From assembly GCA_965230045.1 (NCBI GenBank), contig OZ245940.1, forward strand, positions 4,216,001-4,280,000: 64,000 nucleotides of DNA, in the 5' to 3' direction. The notes beneath the pieces were generated by a model. It saw nothing but the letters and a program-made list of their open reading frames with translations, did no database searches and had not been told where the DNA came from. Positions 34,132-42,764 of the stretch are shown in pieces (within the stretch, counting starts at the first letter, position 1; every line of letters starts with the position of its first letter). This DNA comes from G963662905 sp965230045 (lineage in GTDB: Bacteria > Bacteroidota > Bacteroidia > Bacteroidales > WRLA01). The position numbers and the translations under genes were made by a program.

Positions 34132-34818
34132 ATGAAGAAAACAAGTATCAAAGAATGGGAAGAATCCGACCGGCCACGGGAAAAACTTCTCGAACAAGGA
34201 GCATCTGCCCTTTCGATTGCAGAACTTATGGCCATTTTGATGGGATCGGGCAATGCACGCGAAAACGCTGTTGAACTGGCAAGGCGCATATTACACGATG
34301 CCAATGACAACCTGGTAGAATTATCACGGAAATCAATCAGTGAATTTACTGTATATAATGGTGTTGGCCCGGCCAAAGCGGTTTCAATAGTCGCAGGGCT
34401 GGAGTTGGGCAAAAGAAGAATGCGCGCCGAAGCCCTCAAAAAGAAAAAAATCAGCAGTTCCAGAGATGCTTTTGAGCTGCTGCGCGCCCATTTGATGGAT
34501 CTGCGGCACGAAGAATTCTGGATTATCTTGCTCGACAGGGCCAATAACGTACTGAGTTCAAAAATAATTGGCGAAGGAGGGCTTACCGGAACCATTGCCG
34601 ATCCAAAAAAAATATTCCGTATCGCACTCGAAAACGGTGCTTGTGGCATCATACTTTGCCATAACCACCCATCAGACAACCTCACACCAAGCCAACCCGA
34701 CATCGCCATTACAAAAAAACTAAAAGACAGTGGCCAAATCCTTGATATTACTATTTTGGACCATCTGATTTTTGGCGCATCGTCTTATTATAGTTTTGCT
34801 GATGAAGGAATTTTGTAG
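34132..34818 (+). CDS. radC: RadC-family JAB/MPN domain protein
   Basis: 228 residues from ATG 34132; an upstream in-frame ATG at 34087 lies inside the rpsT terminator. The N-terminal part has a helix-hairpin-helix-like domain (YNGVGPAKAVSIVAGLELG), and the C-terminal part is a JAB domain with the metal motif HNHPSDN and a downstream Asp (SQPD). RadC was linked to DNA repair, but its activity is uncertain. The start lies only 11 bases after the rpsT terminator, leaving no room for its own promoter after the hairpin, so it probably depends on read-through or on a promoter within rpsT. Confidence 0.93.
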   Translation: MKKTSIKEWEESDRPREKLLEQGASALSIAELMAILMGSGNARENAVELARRILHDANDNLVELSRKSISEFTVYNGVGPAKAVSIVAGLELGKRRMRAEALKKKKISSSRDAFELLRAHLMDLRHEEFWIILLDRANNVLSSKIIGEGGLTGTIADPKKIFRIALENGACGIILCHNHPSDNLTPSQPDIAITKKLKDSGQILDITILDHLIFGASSYYSFADEGIL

Positions 34819-34976
34819 CTTCTTCTGCAATTTATCTCGAAATAGTTTACATTAAAGATTAAACAAGCACTCAAAATCTTGTTTATTAAAGACGGTTTAC
34901 CTCCGAAGCACCATGAAAAACGATGTGTATTTGAGCACATCCTTTCCATTCAATTTTTCACTCATCATCTAAAAAG

Positions 34977-35057
34977 GGCCTTTCATCACGAAAAACGCCC
35001 CCTTCATACAATAAGTCAAAAAATCCTTGACACGTGCAAGGCTACTCCTTAATTTAG
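34977..35057 (+). promoter_or_regulatory. Promoter module, copy A
   Basis: The block from GGCC at 34977 through CAAAAAA at about 35023 matches 60317 onward. The first 20 bases and ATACAATAAGTCAAAAAA are identical in both. TTG at 35027-35029 and TAATTTAG at 35050-35057 are separated by 20 bases, exactly the same layout as in copy B. Confidence 0.7.
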
Positions 35058-35063
35058 CAACAC

Positions 35064-35193
35064 AATACAAATGAAAAAAGTATTTAAGAGTCTTTTCAGA
35101 GTGTAATAATTCCTTTCTTATACTCGGGATTTTTTCAGCACCTTTTACCTTAGACCTGACAATCAGGCTTCCCTCCCGGGAAGCCTGTATTGC
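35064..35193 (+). ncRNA. Candidate short transcript (small RNA or microprotein message)
   Basis: The only thing between the promoter module at 34977-35057 and the hairpin with T run at 35164-35193 is about 130 bases. They include an 11-codon frame, MKKVFKSLFRV, from ATG 35071, seven bases after the predicted start site. It could be a small RNA, a message for a tiny basic peptide, or the remains of a lost gene. It is inferred from the promoter and terminator only. Confidence 0.35.
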
Positions 35194-35197
35194 TTTT
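35164..35197 (+). terminator. Terminator hairpin upstream of the eno 3' end
   Basis: Perfect 10-base-pair stem CAGGCTTCCC/GGGAAGCCTG (35164-35173, 35178-35187), then TATTGC and six T. It probably ends the short transcript or radC read-through. Confidence 0.65.
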
Positions 35198-35204
35198 TTG
35201 TCAT

Positions 35205-35232
35205 AAAAAAACCCGCACCGAAGTGCAGGTTT
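35205..35232 (-). terminator. Intrinsic terminator of eno
   Basis: On the minus strand ACCTGCAC and GTGCGGGT pair (one T-G pair) around a TTCG loop, followed by seven T; it lies 25-50 bases after the eno stop codon. Confidence 0.82.
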
Positions 35233-35256
35233 CTATTCATAAGGGAGAGCCCTGAA

Positions 35257-36546
35257 TTATTTTGCAAAGCGGAAAGATTTTCCTGGATAGATTGCATCAT
35301 CACCAAGAATTTCTTCGATACGAAGCAGTTGGTTATACTTGGCAATACGGTCGGTGCGGCTTGCAGAGCCGGTTTTAATCTGACCGGTATTTAATGCAAC
35401 AGCGAGGTCAGCAATTGTAGTATCTTCTGTTTCACCTGAACGGTGGCTCATCACGGCAGTATAAGAATTGCGGTAAGCAAGGTTTACTGCATCAATTGTT
35501 TCGGACAGGGAACCGATTTGATTCACTTTTACAAGAATAGAGTTCGCTACCTGCTTGTCAATACCTTCCTGCAGGCGTTTGCTGTTGGTTACGAAAAGAT
35601 CGTCGCCTACCAATTGAATTTTGTTGCCAATCAGGTCAGTGAGTGTTTTCCAACCTGCCCAGTCATCTTCTGCCATCCCATCTTCAATGGAGATAATAGG
35701 ATATTTCTCGGTCCATTCTTTCCAGAAATTGGCCATTTCATTTGGATTCAGTTTTTCACCGGTTGACCATTTGAGGTGGTACATATTTTCTTCTGGAATG
35801 AAAAATTCTGAGGAAGCCGGATCAAGTGCGATGAAAATATCTTCACCCGGACGGTAACCTGCTCTTTCTGTAGCTTCCATAATCAGCTTCAGGGCATCTT
35901 CGTTAGATTTCAGGTTAGGTGCAAAACCACCTTCATCACCAACATTAGTAGAGAATCCTTGTGATTTCAGAACCTTGGCAAGGTTATGGAATATTTCGGA
36001 GCCCATACGCAATGCTTCTGAGAAAGTAGGTGCACCAACGGGCATAATCATAAACTCCTGAAAATCTACGCTATTATCCGCATGACTACCACCATTGAGG
36101 ATATTCATCATAGGGATTGGGAGTGTATTTGCATTAACACCGCCCACATAGCGGAAAAGGTGTTGCCCTGTAATTTGAGCAGCAGCTTTGGCGCAGGCGA
36201 GGGAAACACCAAGAATAGCGTTTGCACCGAGGACACCTTTATTGGGAGTTCCGTCAATCTCGAGCATTCTGCGGTCAATTGCATTTTGGTCGGTTACATA
36301 GAAACCGTTAAGCTCTTCATTCAATGTTGTATTCACATTGTGAACTGCTTTGAGGACACTTTTGCCCAGGAACAGGGATTTATCGCCATCGCGAAGCTCT
36401 ACTGCTTCATGGACACCTGTTGATGCTCCTGAGGGTACGGCTGCACGGCCAAAGGCCCCACTATCTGTTACTACTTCTACTTCTACTGTTGGGTTCCCGC
36501 GGGAATCCAAAATCTGACGTGCATGTACATTAATAATTGAACTCAT
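35257..36546 (-). CDS. eno: Enolase
   Basis: 429 residues, normal enolase length. Signature regions are SIEDGMAEDDW, with metal-binding acids, and SHRSGETEDTTIADLAVAL near the C-terminus; the N-terminal part has DSRGNPTVEVE. The enzyme converts 2-phosphoglycerate to PEP in glycolysis. It follows the ribosomal block on the same strand but is separated from rplQ by a terminator (36601-36635), so it probably has its own promoter in the intervening 117 bases, although no clear TAnnTTTG box was found there. Confidence 0.98.
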   Translation of the reverse strand: MSSIINVHARQILDSRGNPTVEVEVVTDSGAFGRAAVPSGASTGVHEAVELRDGDKSLFLGKSVLKAVHNVNTTLNEELNGFYVTDQNAIDRRMLEIDGTPNKGVLGANAILGVSLACAKAAAQITGQHLFRYVGGVNANTLPIPMMNILNGGSHADNSVDFQEFMIMPVGAPTFSEALRMGSEIFHNLAKVLKSQGFSTNVGDEGGFAPNLKSNEDALKLIMEATERAGYRPGEDIFIALDPASSEFFIPEENMYHLKWSTGEKLNPNEMANFWKEWTEKYPIISIEDGMAEDDWAGWKTLTDLIGNKIQLVGDDLFVTNSKRLQEGIDKQVANSILVKVNQIGSLSETIDAVNLAYRNSYTAVMSHRSGETEDTTIADLAVALNTGQIKTGSASRTDRIAKYNQLLRIEEILGDDAIYPGKSFRFAK

Positions 36547-36600
36547 AAGTAATTTAGTTTATGAAAATTAAAAAGGCTAAAATTACACTTTTAACACACA

Positions 36601-36635
36601 AAAAAAAAGGATAAAGCATTAAATTTACTTTATCC
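36601..36635 (-). terminator. Terminator of the ribosomal operon after rplQ
   Basis: On the minus strand GGATAAAG (36628-36635) pairs with CTTTATCC (36609-36616), followed by nine or more T, 29 bases after the rplQ stop codon. Confidence 0.82.
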
Positions 36636-36663
36636 TTAGTATAACGATATTATCGGTATTTCA

Positions 36664-37188
36664 TTATTCCTGAGCTGGTTCTTCAGGCTTATTTTCTTTT
36701 TTTTCTACGGGTTCTTCCTGGCTTTCTGCCGGTGCAGCGGCTTCAGCTACAGGTTTCTCCTCAGTTTTTTTCCTGCGGCGACGGCGTGTAGAGCGTGCTT
36801 TACGTTCATCTGCCTGCGCAAGCATGTTTTCGTTATAATCAACGAGTTCGATCAGACACATCTCAGCGTTGTCGCCTAAGCGGTTACCCGTTTTGAGGAT
36901 GCGAGTATAACCACCCGGACGATCCGCGATTTTGGTAGCGATTTCCCTGAACAATTCGTTAACAGCTTCTTTATTTTGTAATTTACGGAAAACCATTCTG
37001 CGCGAGTGCGTATTGTCTTCTTTTGAGCGTGTAATCAGTGGCTCAACAAACGAACGTAGTTCTTTTGCTTTTGCTACGGTTGTCCTGATCCTTTTGTGGA
37101 TAATCAGGGATGTAGCCATATTTGACAACATTGCTTTACGGTGAGCAGCCGTTCTTCCAAGATGGTTGAATTTTTTACGGTGTCTCAT
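36664..37188 (-). CDS. rplQ: 50S ribosomal protein L17
   Basis: 174 residues. The N-terminal 120 (MRHRKKFNHLGRTAAHRKAM) are the conserved L17 fold at the peptide-exit side. The last 50 residues are a tail that is first Arg/Lys-rich (RRRRRKK) and then Glu/Ala/Pro-rich, longer than in E. coli (127 residues) but common in Bacteroidota. It begins five bases after rpoA and is the last gene of the operon. Confidence 0.98.
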   Translation of the reverse strand: MRHRKKFNHLGRTAAHRKAMLSNMATSLIIHKRIRTTVAKAKELRSFVEPLITRSKEDNTHSRRMVFRKLQNKEAVNELFREIATKIADRPGGYTRILKTGNRLGDNAEMCLIELVDYNENMLAQADERKARSTRRRRRKKTEEKPVAEAAAPAESQEEPVEKKENKPEEPAQE

Positions 37189-37193
37189 TGTTC

Positions 37194-38186
37194 TTATTCC
37201 TTATCTAATTTGTATTTTTCAACTTTCATTCCAAATTCGAGCCCTTTGGCAGCAACGAGTTCTTCCAGTTCGGTAAGTGATTTTTTACCGAAGTTACGGA
37301 ACTTGAGCAGGTCATTTTTATTATAAGAGACCAAATCGCCAAGGGATTCTACATCAGCTGCTTTAAGGCAGTTGAGCGCACGTACTGAGAGATCCATATC
37401 AACCAGTTTTGTTTTGAGCAGCTGGCGGATGTGCAACGAATTTTCATCGAATTCTTCAGTAACGGTCTTTTCTTCTGCATCAATAGTAATTTTCTCATCT
37501 GAGAAAAGCAGGAAATGTTGAATCAGAATCTTGGCCGCCTCTTTCAAAGCATCCTTTGGGTGGATGGAACCATCGGTAGTGATATCCATAACCAACTTTT
37601 CGTAGTCGGTTTTTTGTTCTACCCGGTAATTCTCGATATCGTATTTTACGTTACGGATTGGGGTATGGATGGAATCAATTGCAATAGTGCCCATCGGGGC
37701 GTTAAGTGATTTGTTTTCATCAGCAGGAACGTAGCCACGGCCTTTTTCAATGGAAATTTCCATAGAAAGCTTTACGCTAGGTTCGAGGTGACAAATCACG
37801 TGATCCGGATTGAGCACCTGGAATACCGAAAGGAATTTGTTGATGTCCCCTGCTTTGAAGACATCCTGATCTCCGATAACAATATTAACTTTTTCGCTTG
37901 ATTCAGATTCGATCTGACGTTTAAAGCGGATCTGTTTCAGGTTCAGGATAATTTCGACAATATCTTCCAATACGCCTTCGATACTTGTAAACTCGTGGTC
38001 AACACCTTCGATGCGAACGGAAGTGATCGCGAAGCCCTCAAGGGAAGAGAGCAAAATTCTGCGCAATGCATTCCCGATAGTGATACCAAATCCTGGTTCT
38101 AGTGGACGGAATTCAAAAGTTCCCTGGAATTCATCCGACTGAACCATTATAACTTTGTCAGGTTTTTGAAATGCTAAAATGGCCAT
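37194..38186 (-). CDS. rpoA: DNA-directed RNA polymerase subunit alpha
   Basis: 330 residues. The N-terminal domain (to about 235) includes LRRILLSSLEG, the dimer and beta-contact region; the C-terminal domain has VRALNCLKAADVESLGDLV, the helix-hairpin-helix that binds UP elements and regulators. It forms the core of the polymerase as a dimer. It lies between rpsD and rplQ, the standard alpha-operon position. Confidence 0.99.
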   Translation of the reverse strand: MAILAFQKPDKVIMVQSDEFQGTFEFRPLEPGFGITIGNALRRILLSSLEGFAITSVRIEGVDHEFTSIEGVLEDIVEIILNLKQIRFKRQIESESSEKVNIVIGDQDVFKAGDINKFLSVFQVLNPDHVICHLEPSVKLSMEISIEKGRGYVPADENKSLNAPMGTIAIDSIHTPIRNVKYDIENYRVEQKTDYEKLVMDITTDGSIHPKDALKEAAKILIQHFLLFSDEKITIDAEEKTVTEEFDENSLHIRQLLKTKLVDMDLSVRALNCLKAADVESLGDLVSYNKNDLLKFRNFGKKSLTELEELVAAKGLEFGMKVEKYKLDKE

Positions 38187-38218
38187 AGGCTTCTACCTCG
38201 ATCTCAGTTTATTAATTA

Positions 38219-38821
38219 TTACTTAGAATACAATTCAACGATGAGCTGTTCTTTGATATTTTCTGGAATATCTTCACGCTCAGGATAATTCATGAACTTA
38301 CCTGCCAGGCGTTCTTCGTCCCACTCAAGCCAGCCAAACTGTGTACGGTTTGCCAAAGAATTGGTAATTGCTTCGAGTGATTTTGATTTTTCACGTACGC
38401 TTATAATATCACCGGGGCGCACCGAAAAACTGGGTACGTTGGTAAGCTGACCGTTAACCAAAATATGGCGGTGTGATACCAGTTGTCGTGCAGCAGCACG
38501 TGTTGGTGCAATACCCAAACGATAAACAACATTATCCAAACGAGCTTCGATAAGCTGGAGCAGGATTTCACCTGTAATCCCTTTTTTCTTGGCAGCGCGT
38601 TCAAATACATTGCGGAACTGACGTTCCAGGATACCGTAAGTATATTTGGCTTTTTGTTTCTCGGCAAGCTGAATACCATATTCAGACTGCTTGGATCTTC
38701 TGCGGGAATTGCCATGCTGTCCCGGAGGATAATTTTTCTTTTCGAAATACTTATCAGGCCCGTAAATAGCTTCCTTGAATTTACGTGCGATTTTAGTTTT
38801 GGGGCCAATATATCTTGCCAT
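38219..38821 (-). CDS. rpsD: 30S ribosomal protein S4
   Basis: 200 residues. The N-terminus MARYIGPKTKIARKF lacks the Cys4 zinc site of some S4 proteins, and the S4 RNA-binding domain follows (RLDNVVYRLG, VSHRHILVNG). S4 starts assembly of the 30S 5' domain and in E. coli represses the alpha operon; no matching leader structure was identified here. It lies between rpsK and rpoA. Confidence 0.98.
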   Translation of the reverse strand: MARYIGPKTKIARKFKEAIYGPDKYFEKKNYPPGQHGNSRRRSKQSEYGIQLAEKQKAKYTYGILERQFRNVFERAAKKKGITGEILLQLIEARLDNVVYRLGIAPTRAAARQLVSHRHILVNGQLTNVPSFSVRPGDIISVREKSKSLEAITNSLANRTQFGWLEWDEERLAGKFMNYPEREDIPENIKEQLIVELYSK

Positions 38822-38859
38822 GGACTAAATCTTTTTTAAATACAACAATAATTCAACAA

Positions 38860-39258
38860 TTACACTCTCCTGCGTTTGGGAGGACGGCAGCCATTATGTG
38901 GCAGAGGTGTGATATCTTTGATTTCTGTAACCTCAATTCCGGCACCGTGAATAGTACGGATAGCCGATTCGCGTCCGCTACCAGGACCTTTTACATATAC
39001 CTTAACTTTGCGCAGGCCCAGATCATAAGCAACTTTTGCACAATCTTCTGCTGCTGTTTGTGCAGCGTAAGGAGTGTTCTTTTTTGAGCCACGGAAGCCC
39101 ATTTTACCAGCAGATGCCCAGGAAATAACCTGTCCATTGTTATTTGTCAGCGTAATAATGATATTGTTGAAGGTAGCACTTACAAAAGCTTTTCCAACCG
39201 CTTCAACTTTAACAACCCTTTTTTTGGTTGTCTTACCGCTTTTTCCACTTTTAGCCAT
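38860..39258 (-). CDS. rpsK: 30S ribosomal protein S11
   Basis: 132 residues with the S11 core (AGKMGFRGSKKNTPYAAQ) and C-terminal ITPLPHNGCRPPKRRRV typical of the family. It forms part of the 30S platform near the E site. It lies 33 bases after rpsM and 38 before rpsD. Confidence 0.98.
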   Translation of the reverse strand: MAKSGKSGKTTKKRVVKVEAVGKAFVSATFNNIIITLTNNNGQVISWASAGKMGFRGSKKNTPYAAQTAAEDCAKVAYDLGLRKVKVYVKGPGSGRESAIRTIHGAGIEVTEIKDITPLPHNGCRPPKRRRV

Positions 39259-39291
39259 ATTATTTATATTCGTCTAATTATCAATCAAATA

Positions 39292-39672
39292 TTAACCTTT
39301 AGGAGCTTTCTTTTTATTGGCGACAGTCTTCTTGCGACCCTTGCGAGTACGTGCATTGTTTTTTGTGCTCTGACCCCTTAAAGGCAGACCAATACGATGA
39401 CGGATTCCACGGTAGCAACCAATGTCCATCAATCGTTTGATGTTCATTTGGGTTTCGGAACGAAGTTCACCTTCTACTGTGTAATTGTTCGCAATAACTT
39501 CACGGACTTTTTTCTGTTCATCGTCAGTCCAGTCTTCAACTTTTTTGTCTACATCAACTTCTGCTGCTTCTAAAATGCTTTGTGCTTTTGAGCGGCCTAT
39601 TCCGAAGATATAAGTGAGGCTGATAACTCCTCTTTTGTTATTTGGTATATCAACACCAGCAATCCTTGCCAT
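39292..39672 (-). CDS. rpsM: 30S ribosomal protein S13
   Basis: 126 residues beginning MARIAGVDIPNNKRGVISLT, the conserved S13 N-terminus, with the helix-two-turn-helix and basic C-tail (TRKGRKKTVANKKKAPKG) that reaches the P-site tRNA. It follows rpmJ by 40 bases. Confidence 0.98.
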   Translation of the reverse strand: MARIAGVDIPNNKRGVISLTYIFGIGRSKAQSILEAAEVDVDKKVEDWTDDEQKKVREVIANNYTVEGELRSETQMNIKRLMDIGCYRGIRHRIGLPLRGQSTKNNARTRKGRKKTVANKKKAPKG

Positions 39673-39712
39673 AAAACTGATTTATTTTATCACTTTTGAA
39701 CTAAATTTCTTA

Positions 39713-39829
39713 TTATCCCTGACGTTGTTTAAACTTAGGGTTTTTCTTGTTGATAACATAAAGTCTTCCTTTTCGGCGTACAATTTTGCATTCTGAAGAC
39801 CTTTTCTTAATGGATGCTCTGACTTTCAT
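39713..39829 (-). CDS. rpmJ: 50S ribosomal protein L36, zinc-free form
   Basis: Only 38 residues, MKVRASIKKRSSEC at the start and NKKNPKFKQRQG at the end. In zinc-binding L36 the pattern is C-x2-C, then C and H; here only one of the four ligands remains (Ser, Cys, Asn, Phe), so no zinc is bound. It sits in its usual place between infA and rpsM, which confirms the call despite the small size. Confidence 0.96.
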   Translation of the reverse strand: MKVRASIKKRSSECKIVRRKGRLYVINKKNPKFKQRQG

Positions 39830-39858
39830 CTTTTCAAGCTGTTATTTAATTTCTTCTT

Positions 39859-40077
39859 TTATTTATATCGGTATGTAATTCTTCCTTTTGTGAGGTCGTA
39901 TGGAGTCATTTCTACTTTTACTCGATCGCCTGGTAAAATTCTGATGTAATGCATCCTCATCTTACCACTGATATGAGCAGTGATAACATGACCGTTCTCC
40001 AATTCAACACGGAACATTGCATTTCCCAGTGATTCTACCACTGTACCATCTTGCTCTATAGAAGCTTGTTTCGCCAT
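39859..40077 (-). CDS. infA: Translation initiation factor IF-1
   Basis: 72 residues, one OB-fold: VVESLGNAMFRVELENGH, then GKMRMHYIRILPGDRV. IF-1 occupies the A site of the 30S subunit during initiation. It lies four bases after map and 29 before rpmJ, the standard order in Bacteroidota. Confidence 0.98.
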   Translation of the reverse strand: MAKQASIEQDGTVVESLGNAMFRVELENGHVITAHISGKMRMHYIRILPGDRVKVEMTPYDLTKGRITYRYK

Positions 40078-40081
40078 ATTT

Positions 40082-40864
40082 TTATTTCATTTCTTTGATA
40101 AGCTCTTCAATATAATCAAAAGTTGATAGAATTTCCGCCTTGTCTTTCCGAACAACCACATCATGTTCGTAATGTGCCGAAGGAAGACGGTCTGCTGTAC
40201 GTATTGTCCAGCCATCCTTTTCCTGTACAACCCTGTATTTACCTAAATTAATCATGGGCTCTATAGCCAGCACCATGCCCTCTTTAAGTAAAGGCCCCCG
40301 TCCACGCCGTCCAAAATTCGGCACTTCGGGCTTTTCGTGCAGCTGCCGCCCCAGTCCATGTCCAACCAGATCGCGAACCACAGAGTACCCCCGTGCTTCT
40401 ACGTAGGTTTGAATGGCATGGCCAATATCACCGACCCTGTTGCCATGAACGGCCATTTCAATTCCTTTGTATAATGATTCTTTAGTGGCTTTCATCAGCT
40501 GAGCAACTTCTTCTGAAATTGTCCCCACACCAAATGTATAAGCCGAATCACCATAAAAGCCGTTCATGAATGTTCCGCAATCGATAGAAGCAATATCTCC
40601 ATCTTTTAGAACGTATTTCCCAGGAATCCCATGTACCACATTTTCGTTAATGGAGATACAAAGTGTTGCGGGGAAGCCGTACATGCCTTTGAAGCCGGGC
40701 TTGGCACCATGATCCCTGATAAACTGCTCAGCTATCTTGTCCAGTTTTTGTGTTTCCACACCGGGGTGAATATGCTTTGCTACTTCAGCCAGGGTTTTAC
40801 CAACAAGTAAAGAACTTTTTCGTAATAACTCTACTTCCTCTTCCGATTTAATAGGTATTTTCAT
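40082..40864 (-). CDS. map: Methionine aminopeptidase, type I
   Basis: 260 residues with the pita-bread fold. The metal ligands are visible in DIASIDCGTFMNGFYGDSA (two Asp), GHGLGRQLHEKPEVPNFG (His) and MVLAIEPM (Glu). It removes the initiator methionine from new proteins. The gene lies between secY and infA, where many other bacteria have adk before it; adk is absent here. Confidence 0.98.
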   Translation of the reverse strand: MKIPIKSEEEVELLRKSSLLVGKTLAEVAKHIHPGVETQKLDKIAEQFIRDHGAKPGFKGMYGFPATLCISINENVVHGIPGKYVLKDGDIASIDCGTFMNGFYGDSAYTFGVGTISEEVAQLMKATKESLYKGIEMAVHGNRVGDIGHAIQTYVEARGYSVVRDLVGHGLGRQLHEKPEVPNFGRRGRGPLLKEGMVLAIEPMINLGKYRVVQEKDGWTIRTADRLPSAHYEHDVVVRKDKAEILSTFDYIEELIKEMK

Positions 40865-40878
40865 TAAAAGCTTTCGTT

Positions 40879-42234
40879 TTACATAATGCCACCACTGCGG
40901 CCTTTAATCCTACCTGATTTTGTAAGGCCATCGTAATGGCGCATCAGCAGGTGGCTTTCGATCTGGTACAAAGTATCCAGTACTACACCCACAAGGATAA
41001 GCAGTGATGTACCTCCGTAGAACTGAGAAAACTGAGTTGTCACACCCAATAAGCTAACCAATGAAGGCATAATAGCTACGAAGGCAAGAAATATAGAACC
41101 AGGGAGGGTAATGCGCGACATTACCGTATCAATAAAATCAGCAGTTCGCTTACCAGGTTTCACACCGGGAATAAATCCTCCGTTTTTCTTCATATCTTCT
41201 GCCATTTGGTTAGGATTCACTGTAATGGCAGTGTAGAAATAAGTAAAGAGGATAATCAGGATGGCAGTTACAAAGTTATACCAGAAGCCCTGAATATTGG
41301 TGAATGCGGCTGCAAAGCTACCCATAGTTTCACTATCGCTGAAACCTGCAAGAGTAAGTGGGAGGAACATGATTGCCTGAGCAAAGATGATCGGCATTAC
41401 ACCTGCGGCATTTACTTTAAGCGGAATATACTGACGAACGCCACCATACTGACGGTTACCAACAACGCGTTTTGCGTATTGTACCGGTATCTTGCGTGTA
41501 CCCTGCACCAAAAGAATAGTTAGAAGGATAACAGCAATCAGTACGACAATTTCCAAAACAAAGAATACCAGTCCGCCGCCTTTTTCTTCCATACGCGAAA
41601 TAAATTCTCCGAAAAGGGCGAAAGGCAGTCGGGCAATGATACCAATCATGATAATCAATGAGATACCATTTCCAATTCCTTTATCCGTAATACGTTCTCC
41701 AAGCCACATAACAAACATAGTACCGGAAATAAGTATAACGATACTTGAAATCCAGAAGAAGGTTGTTGGGCTGGTAATATTCGGATTAAAAGGAGTAATA
41801 GCTTCGGCGGGTAATTGTGAAACCAGGTTGGCAATATAACCAGGAGCCTGGAAACCGGTAACAATAATAGTTAGGTAACGTGTAATCTGATTAATTTTCC
41901 TTCTTCCGCTTTCACCTTCTTTTTGCAGGCGCTGGAAGTATGGCACGGCCATTCCCAGCAGCTGAATTACGATTGATGCCGAGATATAGGGCATAATACC
42001 AAGGGCAAAAATAGAAGCATTGGAAAATGCACCACCAGAAAACATATTGAGCAATCCGAGCAATCCGCTGGACGACTGGCTCTGCAGGTTAGCGAGCTGG
42101 TTGGGATCCACGCCTGGGATTACAACATATGCACCCAAACGGTAAATCAATAAGATTCCGATGGTATAGAGTATCCGCTTGCGCAGTTCCTCAATTTTCC
42201 AGATATTTTTTATGGTCTCTATCAGTTTTTTCAT
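40879..42234 (-). CDS. secY: Protein translocase subunit SecY
   Basis: 451 residues with ten membrane helices. Conserved parts include the N-terminal RKRILYTIGILLIYRLGAYV, the plug and pore region after GLLNMFSGGAFSNASIFALG, and the cytoplasmic loop with GKRTADFID. It forms the Sec channel, with which the SecDF encoded at 11-14 kb cooperates. It lies 58 bases after rplO, the largest gap inside the block. Confidence 0.98.
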   Translation of the reverse strand: MKKLIETIKNIWKIEELRKRILYTIGILLIYRLGAYVVIPGVDPNQLANLQSQSSSGLLGLLNMFSGGAFSNASIFALGIMPYISASIVIQLLGMAVPYFQRLQKEGESGRRKINQITRYLTIIVTGFQAPGYIANLVSQLPAEAITPFNPNITSPTTFFWISSIVILISGTMFVMWLGERITDKGIGNGISLIIMIGIIARLPFALFGEFISRMEEKGGGLVFFVLEIVVLIAVILLTILLVQGTRKIPVQYAKRVVGNRQYGGVRQYIPLKVNAAGVMPIIFAQAIMFLPLTLAGFSDSETMGSFAAAFTNIQGFWYNFVTAILIILFTYFYTAITVNPNQMAEDMKKNGGFIPGVKPGKRTADFIDTVMSRITLPGSIFLAFVAIMPSLVSLLGVTTQFSQFYGGTSLLILVGVVLDTLYQIESHLLMRHYDGLTKSGRIKGRSGGIM

Positions 42235-42292
42235 TAGTTCGTGATTTGTTTACTGCATCGCTGCCGGTGCAGTCATAGAATCTGTAAAACTA

Positions 42293-42739
42293 TTAAATTT
42301 TTGTAGCAACGCCACCTTTAGCTTCGATAGCTTCCTGAGCAGATTTTGAGAAAGCGTGTGCGCTCACTTCAATTTTACTGTTCAGTTCTCCACGTCCAAG
42401 TACCTTTACTTTATCGTTTTTAGAAACGATACCAAGGTCACAAAAAACCTGAAAATCAAATACGTTGATGCCCTTTTCCTGAGAAATTTTTTCAAGGTTT
42501 TCGATGTTTACCGGAGTATATTCAACGCGGTTGATATTTTTAAAACCTCCTTTTGGCACCCTACGGTAAAGGGGCATCTGACCACCTTCAAAACCAAGTT
42601 TACGGCTATAACCAGACCTTGATTTCGCACCTTTATGGCCACGGGTAGCAGTACCGCCATGTCCGGAACCTTGTCCGCGGGCAATACGTTTGCTGCTTTT
42701 TACAGATCCTTCGGCTGGTTTCAGATTACCTAAATCCAT
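42293..42739 (-). CDS. rplO: 50S ribosomal protein L15
   Basis: 148 residues. The N-terminal extension is Gly/Arg-rich (RIARGQGSGHGGTATRGHKG) and threads into 23S rRNA; the globular C-terminus has GRGELNSKIEVSAHAFSKSA. It precedes secY as in other spc operons. Confidence 0.98.
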   Translation of the reverse strand: MDLGNLKPAEGSVKSSKRIARGQGSGHGGTATRGHKGAKSRSGYSRKLGFEGGQMPLYRRVPKGGFKNINRVEYTPVNIENLEKISQEKGINVFDFQVFCDLGIVSKNDKVKVLGRGELNSKIEVSAHAFSKSAQEAIEAKGGVATKI

Positions 42740-42764
42740 GTTTATATCGTTTAATAGTTATCGA

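Larger units (their letters stand above)
34819..35256. other. Gene-free region between radC and eno
   Basis: It contains a weak hairpin (AAACAAG/CTTGTTT, 34861-34884) after radC, the first copy of an 81-base promoter module (34977-35057), an 11-codon frame (35071-35106), a strong hairpin (35164-35187) and the eno terminator (35205-35232). No larger coding frame is convincing. Confidence 0.7.
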
